From positions 1-64,000 of the forward strand of contig NZ_JAOQNX010000025.1 of assembly GCF_025961575.1 (NCBI RefSeq): a stretch of 64,000 nucleotides of DNA, in the 5' to 3' direction. This document shows, in pieces, positions 17,286 through 24,540 of the stretch. The position numbers were made by a program, and so were the translations under genes. Position 1 is the first letter of the stretch. Each line of letters starts with the position of its first letter. Origin of the DNA: Rhodoblastus acidophilus (GTDB lineage: Bacteria > Pseudomonadota > Alphaproteobacteria > Rhizobiales > Beijerinckiaceae). Under the pieces are notes generated by a model. It was not told the DNA's origin. It ran no database searches and saw only the letters and a program-made list of their open reading frames with translations.

Positions 17286-17768
17286 ATGCCACCCGACGGC
17301 ACTATGGGCTTCATGCAGTCGCCGGCTCAGCTTGCGCACGGCAAGAAATCGCCGCGAATCAAGTATCAAAACCAGTTGGCGTTATCCGCTGCGGCGGTGC
17401 TGTCGGTCCTAACACAGGAGAGCAAGAAGCTGCCATTGAGCCATTATTTCGCGTTCCTTCGCATCGCGGAGCAGAAGGGAACGACGGTCGGCGATCTGGT
17501 GCGGTTGATGCAGATCGATCAGTCAACCGTGAGTCGGATGACCGACAGTCTGTCGGAGTGGGGTCGGGACGGAGGTCCGGGGCTTGGTCTGATTGAAAGC
17601 ATTGATGATCCCCGCGAGCGACGTAGGAAGGTCTTTTTCCTGACCCGCAAGGGACGCGAACGGATCAATCAGCTTCTGTCCCTGCTGAACGCCGATCATG
17701 TGACGGATTTTGAGCCGATGATGAAGGAGCAGTTCATAGAGGAGTGGAAGACCAAGAAACTTAAATGA
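17286..17768 (+). CDS. MarR-family-like winged-helix regulator
   Basis: About 160 residues from the ATG at 17286 (a GTG at 17283 is equally placed behind AGGAG). The winged helix spans roughly residues 45-125: LSHYFAFLRIAEQKGTTVGDL, recognition helix QIDQSTVSRMTDSL, and a wing containing DDPRERRRKVFFLTRKG, the usual MarR DPRD/R..LT.KG pattern. The C-terminal dimerisation helix is short. It stands between the RM locus and the intron-bearing tRNA and recombinase genes, so it may control island functions. The strong promoter overlapped by repeats suggests autoregulation. The ligand cannot be predicted. Confidence 0.8.
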   Translation: MPPDGTMGFMQSPAQLAHGKKSPRIKYQNQLALSAAAVLSVLTQESKKLPLSHYFAFLRIAEQKGTTVGDLVRLMQIDQSTVSRMTDSLSEWGRDGGPGLGLIESIDDPRERRRKVFFLTRKGRERINQLLSLLNADHVTDFEPMMKEQFIEEWKTKKLK

Positions 17769-17841
17769 ATTTTTGGTGGGACCTACCCGATGATCGCGGC
17801 CTAGCATGAGGCGCGAGTATGGGATATGAAAACGGTTTAGA

Positions 17842-18167
17842 GGCCCCTTGGCGAAATTGGTAGACGCAGCGGACTTGACCCGCGCTTAGGCGCGACCACG
17901 AGTGCCCCGGTGGAAACGCCGGGAGTAGAACGACCCAAATTCGGGGAAGCCTCACGGCGGTGCCGTTGGTAATCCCGAGCGAAGCCCTCAGTTTGGGGGA
18001 ACGTGTAGAGACTAGACGGGTCGCAGCTACGGGTGTCGGCAGACGCCTATGCTGAAGGGATAGTCCAGACCACAAACGGGGCAACATGTCCCGGCGGCGG
18101 AAGCCGTAGCTGGTAAGAAAATCCGCATCCTTCGGGAGTGCCGGTTCGACCCCGGCAGGGGCCACCA
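17842..18167 (+). tRNA. tRNA-Leu(UAA) interrupted by a group I intron
   Basis: The 5' exon (17842-17876) gives acceptor GGCCCCT, a D-arm with GCG/CGC, and the anticodon stem GCGGA followed by loop bases CTT. The 3' exon (18118-18167) continues AAAA, then TCCGC, a variable arm, the T-arm GCCGG-TTCGACC-CCGGC, acceptor AGGGGCC, discriminator A and an encoded CCA. Spliced, the loop is CTTAAAA, so the anticodon is UAA and the amino acid leucine. The intron lies between U34 and A35. The gene is on the island, 73 bp after the MarR-like gene and about 120 bp before the recombinase start, in the same direction. Confidence 0.95.
17877..18117 (+). ncRNA. Group I self-splicing intron (241 nt) in tRNA-Leu(UAA)
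   Basis: Core elements are recognisable in order: P (AAATTCGGGGAAGCC, about 17938-17952), Q (GGTAATCCCGAGC, 17968-17980), R (GTAGAGACTAGACGGG, about 18005-18020) and S (AAGGGATAGTCC, about 18055-18066). The intron ends in G. The 5' exon ACTT can pair with an internal guide GAGT at 17900-17903, leaving the conserved U.G wobble at the splice site. Between them is a small hairpin, CGCGC-TTAG-GCGCG. No homing endonuclease is encoded. Size, position and P/Q/R/S sequences resemble the cyanobacterial and plastid tRNA-Leu(UAA) intron class. Confidence 0.93.
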
Positions 18168-18290
18168 ACCTCTTCAAGAAACACGTGACGATGAAGTGTT
18201 TTTCATACGTGCAGGCTGTTGTGGCTAAAACCGTGCCCAAATCCCCAAACTCACGAGAGAAAGACAGAGAAAAAATTTTGGAGAAAAGAA

Positions 18291-19415
18291 TTGACAAACA
18301 GAAAACAGTTCAAGGTGAACACGAAAGTTGCACCGCGCGGCAAATCATTTGAAGCCACAATCTCGTGGACACCTGAAAAAGGCGCCAGCCGCCGGGAGCG
18401 AATTTCATTCGCCACCGAAAATGAAGCAGAGATGTGGGCGGCAGAGGCAAAGGTTGCCATCATGCGCGGAGGCGAACCGGATATGCTCGGGCGCGCCCGG
18501 AAAGACGATAAGCCCCGAACGCTTGCCGATATGATCGAGTATGTGTTCGCGAACTATTGGAAGGAACAGGCCGGAGGCGAGAAGCAACGCCAAAACGCCT
18601 ACGCTGTTGCCGACCTCCTTGGCCGCAGCAAGATGCTGTCGAAGATCGGCGCCTTCGAAATCAATAAGGTGACGGCGGAACTCAAAGCCGGTGGCAACTC
18701 TGGTGCGACCATCAACCGCAAGCTAGCTGCCCTGCGTCGATGTCTGACCGAAGCGGTCAAGCTCGAAGTCATTTCCAGCCGCCCGACGTGGAAAAAGCAA
18801 AAGGAAACCGAGGGGCGGATTGCCCGCATTTCGCGCGATCTCGAACGTCGGATGCTGGCGTGGTGCAAGCGGATGAGCTTGGACGACATTCACGATTTCA
18901 TCCTGTGGTCGATCAAGGTCGGCAGTCGGAACGGCGAATCGTTGAAGATCACGTTCGCCGACGTCAACCTGCGCGGGAAGACGGCCAACTTTCCCGCCGA
19001 GATCACGAAGAACAAGAAGTTCCGCGCAGTCCCTATCGAGCATCCCGCCGTCATCGAGCTTGTCGAGCGGCGCCGCAAGGCGGCCACGTCCGACGAGCAG
19101 CGCATCTTTGCTGGGCTGACAAAGCGTAAGTTCGATGTGCAGTGGGAAAAGATGCGCGAGGCGTTCGATCTCGTGGATGATCCTGACTTCGTTCCGCATG
19201 TAATTCGCCATGAATTCTGCTCGCGTCTCGCCGAAGCCAACGCAAGCGCGAGCTACATTCAAATGCTGGCTGGCCACCTGACCCTCGCCGTCAGTCAGCG
19301 GTATGTGCATATGTTCGGCAAGGAGGCTCTGGAAGGAGCACGCCGGTTTGTGGACGTGGACGCGGAACCCGTGTCCAACGTTGTGGCTATGGAAAAGGCT
19401 AGGAATCGCAGCTAG
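18291..19415 (+). CDS. Tyrosine recombinase/integrase of the island
   Basis: 374 residues from the TTG at 18291, chosen because GGAGAAAAG stands just upstream; the frame is open back to 18219. An N-terminal arm-binding part is followed by a SAM-like core-binding domain (about 70-160, ending NRKLAALRRCL). The catalytic domain has the first Arg in VGSRNGESL, the beta-hairpin Lys in TKNKKFRAV, H-x-x-R in HVIRHEFCSRL, the second His in LAGH and the nucleophile Tyr in RYVHM. It would integrate and excise the island at tRNA-Leu(UAA). It reads towards the tRNA fragment at 19561, the usual gene order at an attachment site, and is followed by a strong terminator. Confidence 0.93.
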   Translation: MTNRKQFKVNTKVAPRGKSFEATISWTPEKGASRRERISFATENEAEMWAAEAKVAIMRGGEPDMLGRARKDDKPRTLADMIEYVFANYWKEQAGGEKQRQNAYAVADLLGRSKMLSKIGAFEINKVTAELKAGGNSGATINRKLAALRRCLTEAVKLEVISSRPTWKKQKETEGRIARISRDLERRMLAWCKRMSLDDIHDFILWSIKVGSRNGESLKITFADVNLRGKTANFPAEITKNKKFRAVPIEHPAVIELVERRRKAATSDEQRIFAGLTKRKFDVQWEKMREAFDLVDDPDFVPHVIRHEFCSRLAEANASASYIQMLAGHLTLAVSQRYVHMFGKEALEGARRFVDVDAEPVSNVVAMEKARNRS

Positions 19416-19423
19416 TTGCGCAC

Positions 19424-19455
19424 GGGGAAGGGGATTGATCCCCTTCCCGCGTTTT
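19424..19455 (+). terminator. Intrinsic terminator after the integrase gene
   Basis: A perfect 11-bp stem (GGGAAGGGGAT at 19425-19435 with ATCCCCTTCCC at 19438-19448) closes on a two-base loop and is followed by GCGTTTTG. It ends the integrase transcript before the tRNA fragment. Confidence 0.85.
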
Positions 19456-19560
19456 GTGGCGGATCGTGCGAAAACTGTTGCCACAACGGAAGTGATTTAT
19501 GCGTTAGTGCATATGAAAATTGCGATATTTCAATTAATTGCGCTTGGTCTTTTCCGCTGT

Positions 19561-19623
19561 GCAAGAGACTTAAAATCTCTCGGCCGCAAGGCCGTGCCGG
19601 TTCGAACCCGGCCGCCCGCACCA
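19561..19623 (+). repeat. 3' fragment of tRNA-Leu(UAA): island attachment site remnant
   Basis: The segment gives anticodon stem AGAGA/TCTCT around loop CTTAAAA (anticodon TAA at 19571-19573), a long variable arm, a T-arm with GGTTCGAACCC, acceptor half CGCCCGC, discriminator A and CCA. The matching 5' half (GCGGGCG and a D-arm) is absent upstream, so it cannot be a working tRNA. Such 3' tRNA fragments are left at the far end of elements that integrate into a tRNA gene. Its stems differ from those of the intron-containing tRNA at 17842, so the two are not the two ends of one integration event. Confidence 0.88.
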
Positions 19624-19638
19624 AACGCCAAAGGGTGA

Positions 19639-19833
19639 CTACGCTTGCCCCGATTTTCTTGGCGTATATCCGGGCTCCCAAGGTGCGGGACGCCGCGCGA
19701 CCTCCAGCATGTCCGGCGCCGGAGTCGACTCGCCAAGCGCCGCCAGGAAATCAGCAAACCCTTCCTGGCTCATTTCGATCACAGCAAATTCCGACGCCGG
19801 ATCGACATCGGGCTCCGAGCGCGGCTCGCTCAC
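19639..19833 (-). CDS. Small acidic protein coupled to the DnaJ gene
   Basis: 64 residues from a GTG that overlaps the DnaJ stop codon (GTGA), so it is probably translated by re-initiation. The protein is acidic at its N-terminus and ends LEVARRPAPWEPG. The tail pattern of FADFLAALG, then P..P, then RPAPWE recalls the C-terminal end of DUF1778-type antitoxins, but the ribbon-helix-helix part is missing, so this is only a resemblance. The gene lies 16 bp outside the island's attachment fragment, so island insertion may have changed its downstream flank. Confidence 0.5.
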   Translation of the reverse strand: MSEPRSEPDVDPASEFAVIEMSQEGFADFLAALGESTPAPDMLEVARRPAPWEPGYTPRKSGQA

Positions 19834-20792
19834 TTCGCTAACTCCACCCTCGGATCATAGGGCTGCTTCGCCTGCATCTTCTTCGCCACCTCCTGCAGTT
19901 CGGCCCAGTCGCCGTCCGGCAGGGTGATGCGCAGCGTGATCAGCAGGTCGCCCGCGGCATGTCCGCCCGACGCCGGCAGGCCCTTGCCGCGCAACCGCAG
20001 CGTCTTGCCGGAATTGCTCTTCGGCGGCAGGGTCAGCTCGACCTTGCCGCCCAGCGTCGGCGCCTCGACTTTGCCGCCCAGCACCGCCTCGTAAAGAGTC
20101 ACGGGCAGGTCCAGCCGGAGGTCGCGGCCGTCGACGCGGAAATGCGGATGCTTCTGAATATGCACCGTCACCAGCGCATCGCCGGGCGGGCCGCCGCCCG
20201 GGCCGGCCTGGCCCTGGCCGCGCAGACGGATCTGCTTGCCCTCTTCGACGCCGGCGGGAACGTTGACCTCGAGCGTCTTGCCGGCGGGGGTGAGCACGCG
20301 GGCCTTGCCGCCGTGCAAAGCGGTTTCCAGCGACACATAGGTTTCGAGCGTGACATCCGCGCCGGGTTGCGGACGCGCCTGACCCGCGCCGGGGCCGCTA
20401 GCGCCACGCCCGCGGCCGCGTCCCCCCATGCCGAACAGGTCGGAGAAAATATCCGCCGCGTCGAAGGGCGCGCCGCCGCCGAAATTGAAATCGAAATGCG
20501 ACCCGCCGGGACCGCCGCCAGCACCGCCGCGTCGAAACCCGCCGCCGGGAAAACCTTCAAACCCGCGCGGCTTGCCGTCCGCGTCGATCTCGCCTCGGTC
20601 GAAGGCGGCGCGCTTTTTCTCGTCGCCGAGAATTTCGTAAGCCGAATTGACTTCGGCGAATTTCGCCTGCGCCTTGGGGTCGTTCGGATTCTGGTCGGGA
20701 TGGTGCTGTTTGGCGAGTTTCCGGAACGCCTTCTTCACATCCGCCTGCGGGGCGTCCTTGGCCACGCCGAGTATCTGGTAGGGATCGCGCAT
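19830..20792 (-). CDS. DnaJ-class co-chaperone (CbpA/DnaJ C-terminal type)
   Basis: 320 residues from the ATG at 20792 (five more codons are open upstream). The J domain spans residues 2-65 and carries the HPD motif in KQHHPDQNP. It is followed by a Gly/Arg/Phe-rich linker (about 75-140) that includes FSDLFGMGGRGRGRG. Two beta-sandwich substrate-binding domains make up the rest (VTLETYVSLETALHGG; VEAPTLGGKVELTLP). There is no CXXCXGXG zinc-finger region, so it is a type B DnaJ like CbpA, which stimulates DnaK ATPase and delivers unfolded clients. It stands alone apart from the coupled small gene. Confidence 0.92.
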   Translation of the reverse strand: MRDPYQILGVAKDAPQADVKKAFRKLAKQHHPDQNPNDPKAQAKFAEVNSAYEILGDEKKRAAFDRGEIDADGKPRGFEGFPGGGFRRGGAGGGPGGSHFDFNFGGGAPFDAADIFSDLFGMGGRGRGRGASGPGAGQARPQPGADVTLETYVSLETALHGGKARVLTPAGKTLEVNVPAGVEEGKQIRLRGQGQAGPGGGPPGDALVTVHIQKHPHFRVDGRDLRLDLPVTLYEAVLGGKVEAPTLGGKVELTLPPKSNSGKTLRLRGKGLPASGGHAAGDLLITLRITLPDGDWAELQEVAKKMQAKQPYDPRVELAK

Positions 20793-20915
20793 TGTCCTAA
20801 AGCCCATCTGGCAGCCGGTCCGCGAGCGGCCCCGGCGTCCTGTCTTCTGTCATCATGTGGTCTTGAACGCGGCCGAGCGCAAGGGGCGTGCGCCGGGCGC
20901 CGCAGGCAGGCCTCA

Positions 20916-21389
20916 TCAGCCCTTGCGGAACTCGGTCAGCGTCCACATCGCGTCCTTGTCGCGGCAGGCGGCGCCGGAATCCGATTCCGGCCCGGCCGCT
21001 GTGTCGAAACGCGCGGAAAATTTTCGGCAGATCAGCCCGTTTTCCGGATAGGCGAAGCCGACCGGCGTCACCGTTCCATGGGCCTTGCTCACCGGATTGC
21101 TCCAGGCGACGCTCGCGCCATTGCCCTGGGGGTCGAGCGCGATGCCGAGCGCGCCCATGGCGCGGCGCCTGTCCTCCTCGTCGAGCGCGGCGGGCAAAGC
21201 GGGGCGCGCCGGCGCCGCGGCCGGCGGAATGGCGCCGGTCGCCGTCATGTCCACGTCGGGACTGAGCGGCGTGGCGACCGAGCATCCGCACAGGGCGAAG
21301 GGAATCATCACCGTCGCGCGCAAGACCGCAAAAAAATGCAGCCCGCGCGTCGGTGTTTTGCTAGGAAGAAGGCGCGAACGTGCAAGCAA
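20916..21389 (-). CDS. RT0821/Lpp0805-family surface lipoprotein
   Basis: Up to 157 residues; the true start is uncertain (TTG at 21389, or TTG/GTG/ATG codons between 21308 and 21330). A lipobox-like ALCGC follows a hydrophobic stretch, so the mature protein should begin with a lipidated Cys. The mature part (ALGIALDPQGNGASVAWSNP, then G.V.PVG, then ICR.F.A.F) matches the RT0821/Lpp0805 surface-protein family, a small beta-rich domain found in alphaproteobacterial outer membranes. It is divergent from pdxH with 37 bp between the longest possible starts, so promoters may overlap. Confidence 0.7.
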   Translation of the reverse strand: MLARSRLLPSKTPTRGLHFFAVLRATVMIPFALCGCSVATPLSPDVDMTATGAIPPAAAPARPALPAALDEEDRRRAMGALGIALDPQGNGASVAWSNPVSKAHGTVTPVGFAYPENGLICRKFSARFDTAAGPESDSGAACRDKDAMWTLTEFRKG

Positions 21390-21426
21390 GCGGGCGTAAT
21401 CCGTACACAGACTTGAGCATCATCCA

Positions 21427-22041
21427 ATGAACGCGTTAATGGCGGGTAACCTTAAGCCGGAGCATGAGCCCTTTGGTCTGTTCGCGCGCTGGATGGAGGA
21501 GGCGCGGGCCAAGGAAATCAACGATCCCGAGGCCATGTGCCTGGCGAGCGTGGACAAAAACGGCCTGCCCAACGCCCGCATGGTCCTGCTGCGCGGATAT
21601 GACGAGCGCGGCTTCGTCTTCTACACCAATCGCGAAAGCGCCAAGGGCGGCGAGCTCGAATCACATCCCATGGCCGCCGGCGTTCTGCACTGGAAAAGCC
21701 TGCGCAAACAGTTCCGCTTTCGCGGGCCGGTCGAACATGTGACGGAGGCCGAATCGGACCTTTATTTCGCCGGCCGGCCGCGCGACAGCCGCATCGGCGC
21801 CTGGGCCAGCGCGCAATCGCGGCCGCTGGAGAGCCGATTCGCCCTGGAAAAGGCGGTGGCGGCGCAGGCCGCGCGCTTCGGCCTCGGCGAAGTCCCGCGC
21901 CCGCCGCATTGGGGCGGCTATCGCATCCGCCCCGTCGAAATCGAGTTCTGGACGGACAAGCCGTTCCGCCTGCACGAACGCCTGTGCTACCGCCGCGCCG
22001 CGCCGCAGGGCGACTGGAGTTGCGAGGCGCTCTATCCATGA
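21427..22041 (+). CDS. pdxH: Pyridoxamine 5'-phosphate oxidase
   Basis: 204 residues, standard length. The split-barrel flavoprotein fold shows the FMN-binding [18 protein letters not shown] block (51-68), [16 protein letters not shown], the [10 protein letters not shown] block and the C-terminal signature [12 protein letters not shown] with CYRR. It oxidises pyridoxamine or pyridoxine 5'-phosphate to pyridoxal 5'-phosphate with FMN and oxygen, the last step of vitamin B6 synthesis and salvage. The downstream NUDIX gene starts inside its stop codon (ATGA), so the genes are translationally coupled. Confidence 0.95.
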   Translation: MNALMAGNLKPEHEPFGLFARWMEEARAKEINDPEAMCLASVDKNGLPNARMVLLRGYDERGFVFYTNRESAKGGELESHPMAAGVLHWKSLRKQFRFRGPVEHVTEAESDLYFAGRPRDSRIGAWASAQSRPLESRFALEKAVAAQAARFGLGEVPRPPHWGGYRIRPVEIEFWTDKPFRLHERLCYRRAAPQGDWSCEALYP

Positions 22042-22484
22042 GCGGATCGCGCCGTCACTACCCCGACCACCCCGCGGTGGCGGTGAGCATCGCCGTGTTT
22101 CGCGAGGGCGAGGTGTTGCTGGCGACCCGCACCGCCGCGCCCTATCGCAATGTGTTCACCCTGCCGGGCGGGCTGGTCGAAACCGGCGAATCGCTGGAGC
22201 AGGCGGCCTTGCGCGAATTGCGTGAGGAGACCGGGGTCATCGCCGAAATCGCCGGTTTCAACCAGCCGGTCGAGCATATCGAGCGCGATTCGGCGGGGCG
22301 GGTGGAGCGCCATTACGTCATTCTGTCCTTCGCGGCGCGCTGGCTGGCGGGCGAAGGCAAGCCGAGCGCCGAGGCCGGCGAAATCCTGTGGCGGCGTCCC
22401 GACGATCTCGCCGATCTCGCGCTGACGCCGCGCGTCGCGCATGTGATCGCAGACGCGCACAAACTGGTGGAGCGCGGTCGATGA
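22038..22484 (+). CDS. NUDIX hydrolase
   Basis: 148 residues from the ATG overlapping the pdxH stop. The NUDIX box is complete: [20 protein letters not shown] followed by ETGV (about 43-66), with the metal-binding REL.EE core. It would hydrolyse a nucleoside diphosphate linked to another group; the remaining sequence does not fix the substrate. Overlaps at both ends (ATGA with pdxH, ATGA with the next gene) make this a three-gene coupled operon, which may hint at a B6- or cofactor-related housekeeping substrate. Confidence 0.92.
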   Translation: MSGSRRHYPDHPAVAVSIAVFREGEVLLATRTAAPYRNVFTLPGGLVETGESLEQAALRELREETGVIAEIAGFNQPVEHIERDSAGRVERHYVILSFAARWLAGEGKPSAEAGEILWRRPDDLADLALTPRVAHVIADAHKLVERGR

Positions 22485-23020
22485 GGGCGCGTATCGCCTT
22501 GCCCGTGCTGCTGGCCGCGCTGCTGACCTCGGAGCCCGCGCCGGCGCAATTCTTCCAGTTCTTCAACCCGCAGCCGGCGCGGCCCCCGGTCGCCGCGCCG
22601 CCGCCGCGCGAGGCCAAGCCGAAACCGAAGAAGCCGCGCGCCAAACAGGAGCAGCGCCGGCCCGTCGCCAAGGCCGAACCGAAAAAGCCGGATGCGCCCA
22701 AGGTCGAGGGGCCGCCGCCGCCGTTCGAGCCGCAGCTCCTGCGTCTCTCCGAGATCATGGGCGCGCTGGCGGTGCTCGACCCGCTCTGCGGCGACAGCGG
22801 CAAGGCCGGCTGGCGCGACAATATGCAGAAACTGATGGACGCCCAGGAGTCCGGCCCCATGCAGCGCGAGCGTCTCGCCGGCGCCTATAATCGCGGCCTG
22901 CGCGGCTACACCTATTTCCATCGGCGCTGCACCGATGGCGCGGAGCTGGCGCGGGTCCGGCTGATGGACGAAGGTGGGCGGCTCGCCCACGAGATCGCCA
23001 CGACCTACCGCGAAAGATAG
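22481..23020 (+). CDS. TIGR02301-family exported protein
   Basis: 179 residues. A signal peptide of about 24 residues ends TSEPAPAQ. A proline/lysine-rich linker (about 30-80: PKPKKPRAK) follows, then the TIGR02301 domain: LLRLSEIMGALAVLDPLCG, then GWRDNMQKLMDAQ, then YNRGLRGYTYFHRRC. The two Cys (in PLCG and RRC) are likely to form a disulfide in the periplasm. The family is restricted mainly to alphaproteobacteria and has no established function. It is the last gene of the pdxH-nudix operon. Confidence 0.85.
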   Translation: MRARIALPVLLAALLTSEPAPAQFFQFFNPQPARPPVAAPPPREAKPKPKKPRAKQEQRRPVAKAEPKKPDAPKVEGPPPPFEPQLLRLSEIMGALAVLDPLCGDSGKAGWRDNMQKLMDAQESGPMQRERLAGAYNRGLRGYTYFHRRCTDGAELARVRLMDEGGRLAHEIATTYRER

Positions 23021-23141
23021 TCCGATCAAGGCGTTGGCGCGATTTCGGCCGATGCGCGCCGCACGAGCCGGGCGGAAAAAATGTTAACCGTTTATTAAGA
23101 CCCTGCTCGCCACCGCCGGCTTTGACGGCTAAGCTTTGTCC

Positions 23142-23405
23142 ATGATGACCCCGAACGATTCTGAAGACGATGTCGAGCTGACCGGCGCCGAGGACGAGCG
23201 CCGCGCGGCTCTGGCCTTTGTCACCGAGGCCTTTGCCGAAGCCATTCTGTCGGGCGTCGAAAGCGAAAGCTTCGCTCATGCCGCCCTGTTCGCCGCCTTG
23301 CAGGAGCTGGTCGAGACCTATGGCGAGGACGCGGTCGCGGCCTTCGCCTCGCGCCTGCCGCAGCGGATCACCTCCGGCGAGTTCACGGTCGCGCTGAAAC
23401 ACTGA
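23142..23405 (+). CDS. Conserved small hypothetical protein
   Basis: 87 residues from the ATG at 23142. It is acidic and largely helical, with the central FVTEAFAEAILSGVESESF followed by HAALFAALQELVETYGEDAV and a short tail ending ITSGEFTVAL. There are no Cys residues or membrane segments. Small proteins of this type are found in Hyphomicrobiales without known function. It is 121 bp after the TIGR02301 gene, behind an AT-rich spacer, and convergent with the sigma-like gene, so it is probably separately transcribed. Confidence 0.6.
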   Translation: MMTPNDSEDDVELTGAEDERRAALAFVTEAFAEAILSGVESESFAHAALFAALQELVETYGEDAVAAFASRLPQRITSGEFTVALKH

Positions 23406-23432
23406 GGCGAGACCTCTGAGGCCAATCGCGCC

Positions 23433-24248
23433 TCAGCGGGCGGCGGCCGACCGGGGCGCGCCCGCGAGCCAGGCGAACACGCTTTTCAACGATCTTTTTC
23501 CGCGCAGGTCGCGCCGAACCGGCGTGAGCCGCGAAAAATCCAGCGTCGCCGGCAGTTTTTCGGCCTCGAGCGTGGCGAAGGCGCCGCGCAGACGCTCCGC
23601 CCCCCGGCGCCAATCTTCCACCCGTCGCGCCGCCTCTTCATCTTGCTCCAGAAGGCCGGCGATTTCCGCGCGCCGCGCGGGATCGAGCCGATCGTCGGCA
23701 AAAAGGTGCAAATCCACCTCGGCGACGCCGCAAGCGGTGCGCAGGTGCGAAAGCCGCCGCCCCGAAATTTCGCTCGACAGTTCGGCGCGGGCGCGGGCGA
23801 GGCCCGCGAGCGCCTGGGCGGCGCTGATGTCGAGCACGGCGGCGATGTCCTCGTGACCGAGCCGCTCCAGCGCGGCGAGAGCGAGCAGCGCCCGCGACTC
23901 GAAGGACAAGCGCGGCAGCGCCCGCGCTTCGGGCGACCAGGGGAAATGCCGGCCGCCGCCGCAGGCCGCCGCGCCTGCGCCTTGGGCGGCCACGTCGCGC
24001 GCCAGCCGGGTGAGGCGGCGCAGCATGGCGAGCCGCAGCGCGCCCGAATGTTGCGCAGAATGTTGGGTTGAGCCTTGCAGCAGTCCGGCGCGCCAGAAAC
24101 TCAGCAGGGTCGCCTGGGCGAGATCGTCGGCGTCCTGGTCGGCGCGGCTGCGCGAACAGGCGCGCGCCCCCGCCACCGGCCAGCGGCCGAGCACGGCATG
24201 GGCGTAACGCCGCAGGGAAAGAGCCAGACCGGCCACACTCTCGCGCAT
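23433..24248 (-). CDS. ECF sigma-like protein fused to anti-sigma-like domain
   Basis: 271 residues. The first 155 residues follow the layout of a small ECF sigma factor: a region-2-like DQDADDLAQATLLSFWRAGL (38-57), then a region-4-like segment with LSFESRALLALAALERLGHEDIAAVLDIS and its helix-turn-helix tail. From about residue 170 a second domain (ACGVAEVDLHLFADDRLDPARRAEI..LLEQDEEAARRVEDW) resembles the cytoplasmic N-terminal part of ECF anti-sigma factors, but the usual zinc-binding HxxxCxxC is not seen and no membrane helix follows. A sigma and its own anti-sigma element in one chain would be self-inhibiting. Domain calls are by eye. Confidence 0.6.
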   Translation of the reverse strand: MRESVAGLALSLRRYAHAVLGRWPVAGARACSRSRADQDADDLAQATLLSFWRAGLLQGSTQHSAQHSGALRLAMLRRLTRLARDVAAQGAGAAACGGGRHFPWSPEARALPRLSFESRALLALAALERLGHEDIAAVLDISAAQALAGLARARAELSSEISGRRLSHLRTACGVAEVDLHLFADDRLDPARRAEIAGLLEQDEEAARRVEDWRRGAERLRGAFATLEAEKLPATLDFSRLTPVRRDLRGKRSLKSVFAWLAGAPRSAAAR

Positions 24249-24540
24249 GGCGCAAACCGCCCCTTGCTTAAGTCCACGCCCGAAGGATCGAAACGCGGTT
24301 CACAAATCGTTAAGAATTAATAAACTGATTCACGCGTCCCCGCCAGACGGCGACAGCGCCAGCGCGCGTTTTCGCCTGTGACAGGGCGTGACGGCGGGGC
24401 GCTGGCGTCCCCGCTCTTGCTTCCGGCGCCCGGCGCGGGTAAATGCCGCGAACGCGCAATTGTGGACCCGACGCGGCGAATCGGCCGACGCCCCAAAGGC
24501 GCCGCTCGCGCCACGCGGAACCGACGATCAGGATTGTTCA

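Larger units (their letters stand above)
1..19623. mobile_element. Integrated genomic island in tRNA-Leu(UAA), right end
   Basis: The right boundary is a 3' fragment of a tRNA-Leu(UAA) at 19561-19623, with a tyrosine recombinase gene ending about 145 bp inside it. Everything to its left is accessory in character: resolvase, restriction-modification, methylase, unrecognised small genes, pseudogenes and long poorly coding stretches of lower GC. To the right, tightly packed housekeeping genes begin at once. The left boundary, expected at an intact tRNA-Leu(UAA), is not in the window, so the start coordinate is only the window edge. No conjugation genes are visible in this part, so I cannot say whether it is or was self-transmissible. 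Confidence 0.75.

Noticed and set aside
18176-18193. CACGTG core near the integrase as a second parS site
   Set aside because: The flanking arms do not match the parS consensus and are not palindromic.
19561-19623. A second functional tRNA-Leu(UAA)
   Set aside because: The 5' acceptor strand and D-arm are missing upstream; it is only the 3' part.
17842-19623. The intron-containing tRNA and the tRNA fragment as the two ends of one small element
   Set aside because: Their 3' halves differ in anticodon stem, variable arm and acceptor, so they cannot be attL and attR of the same event.
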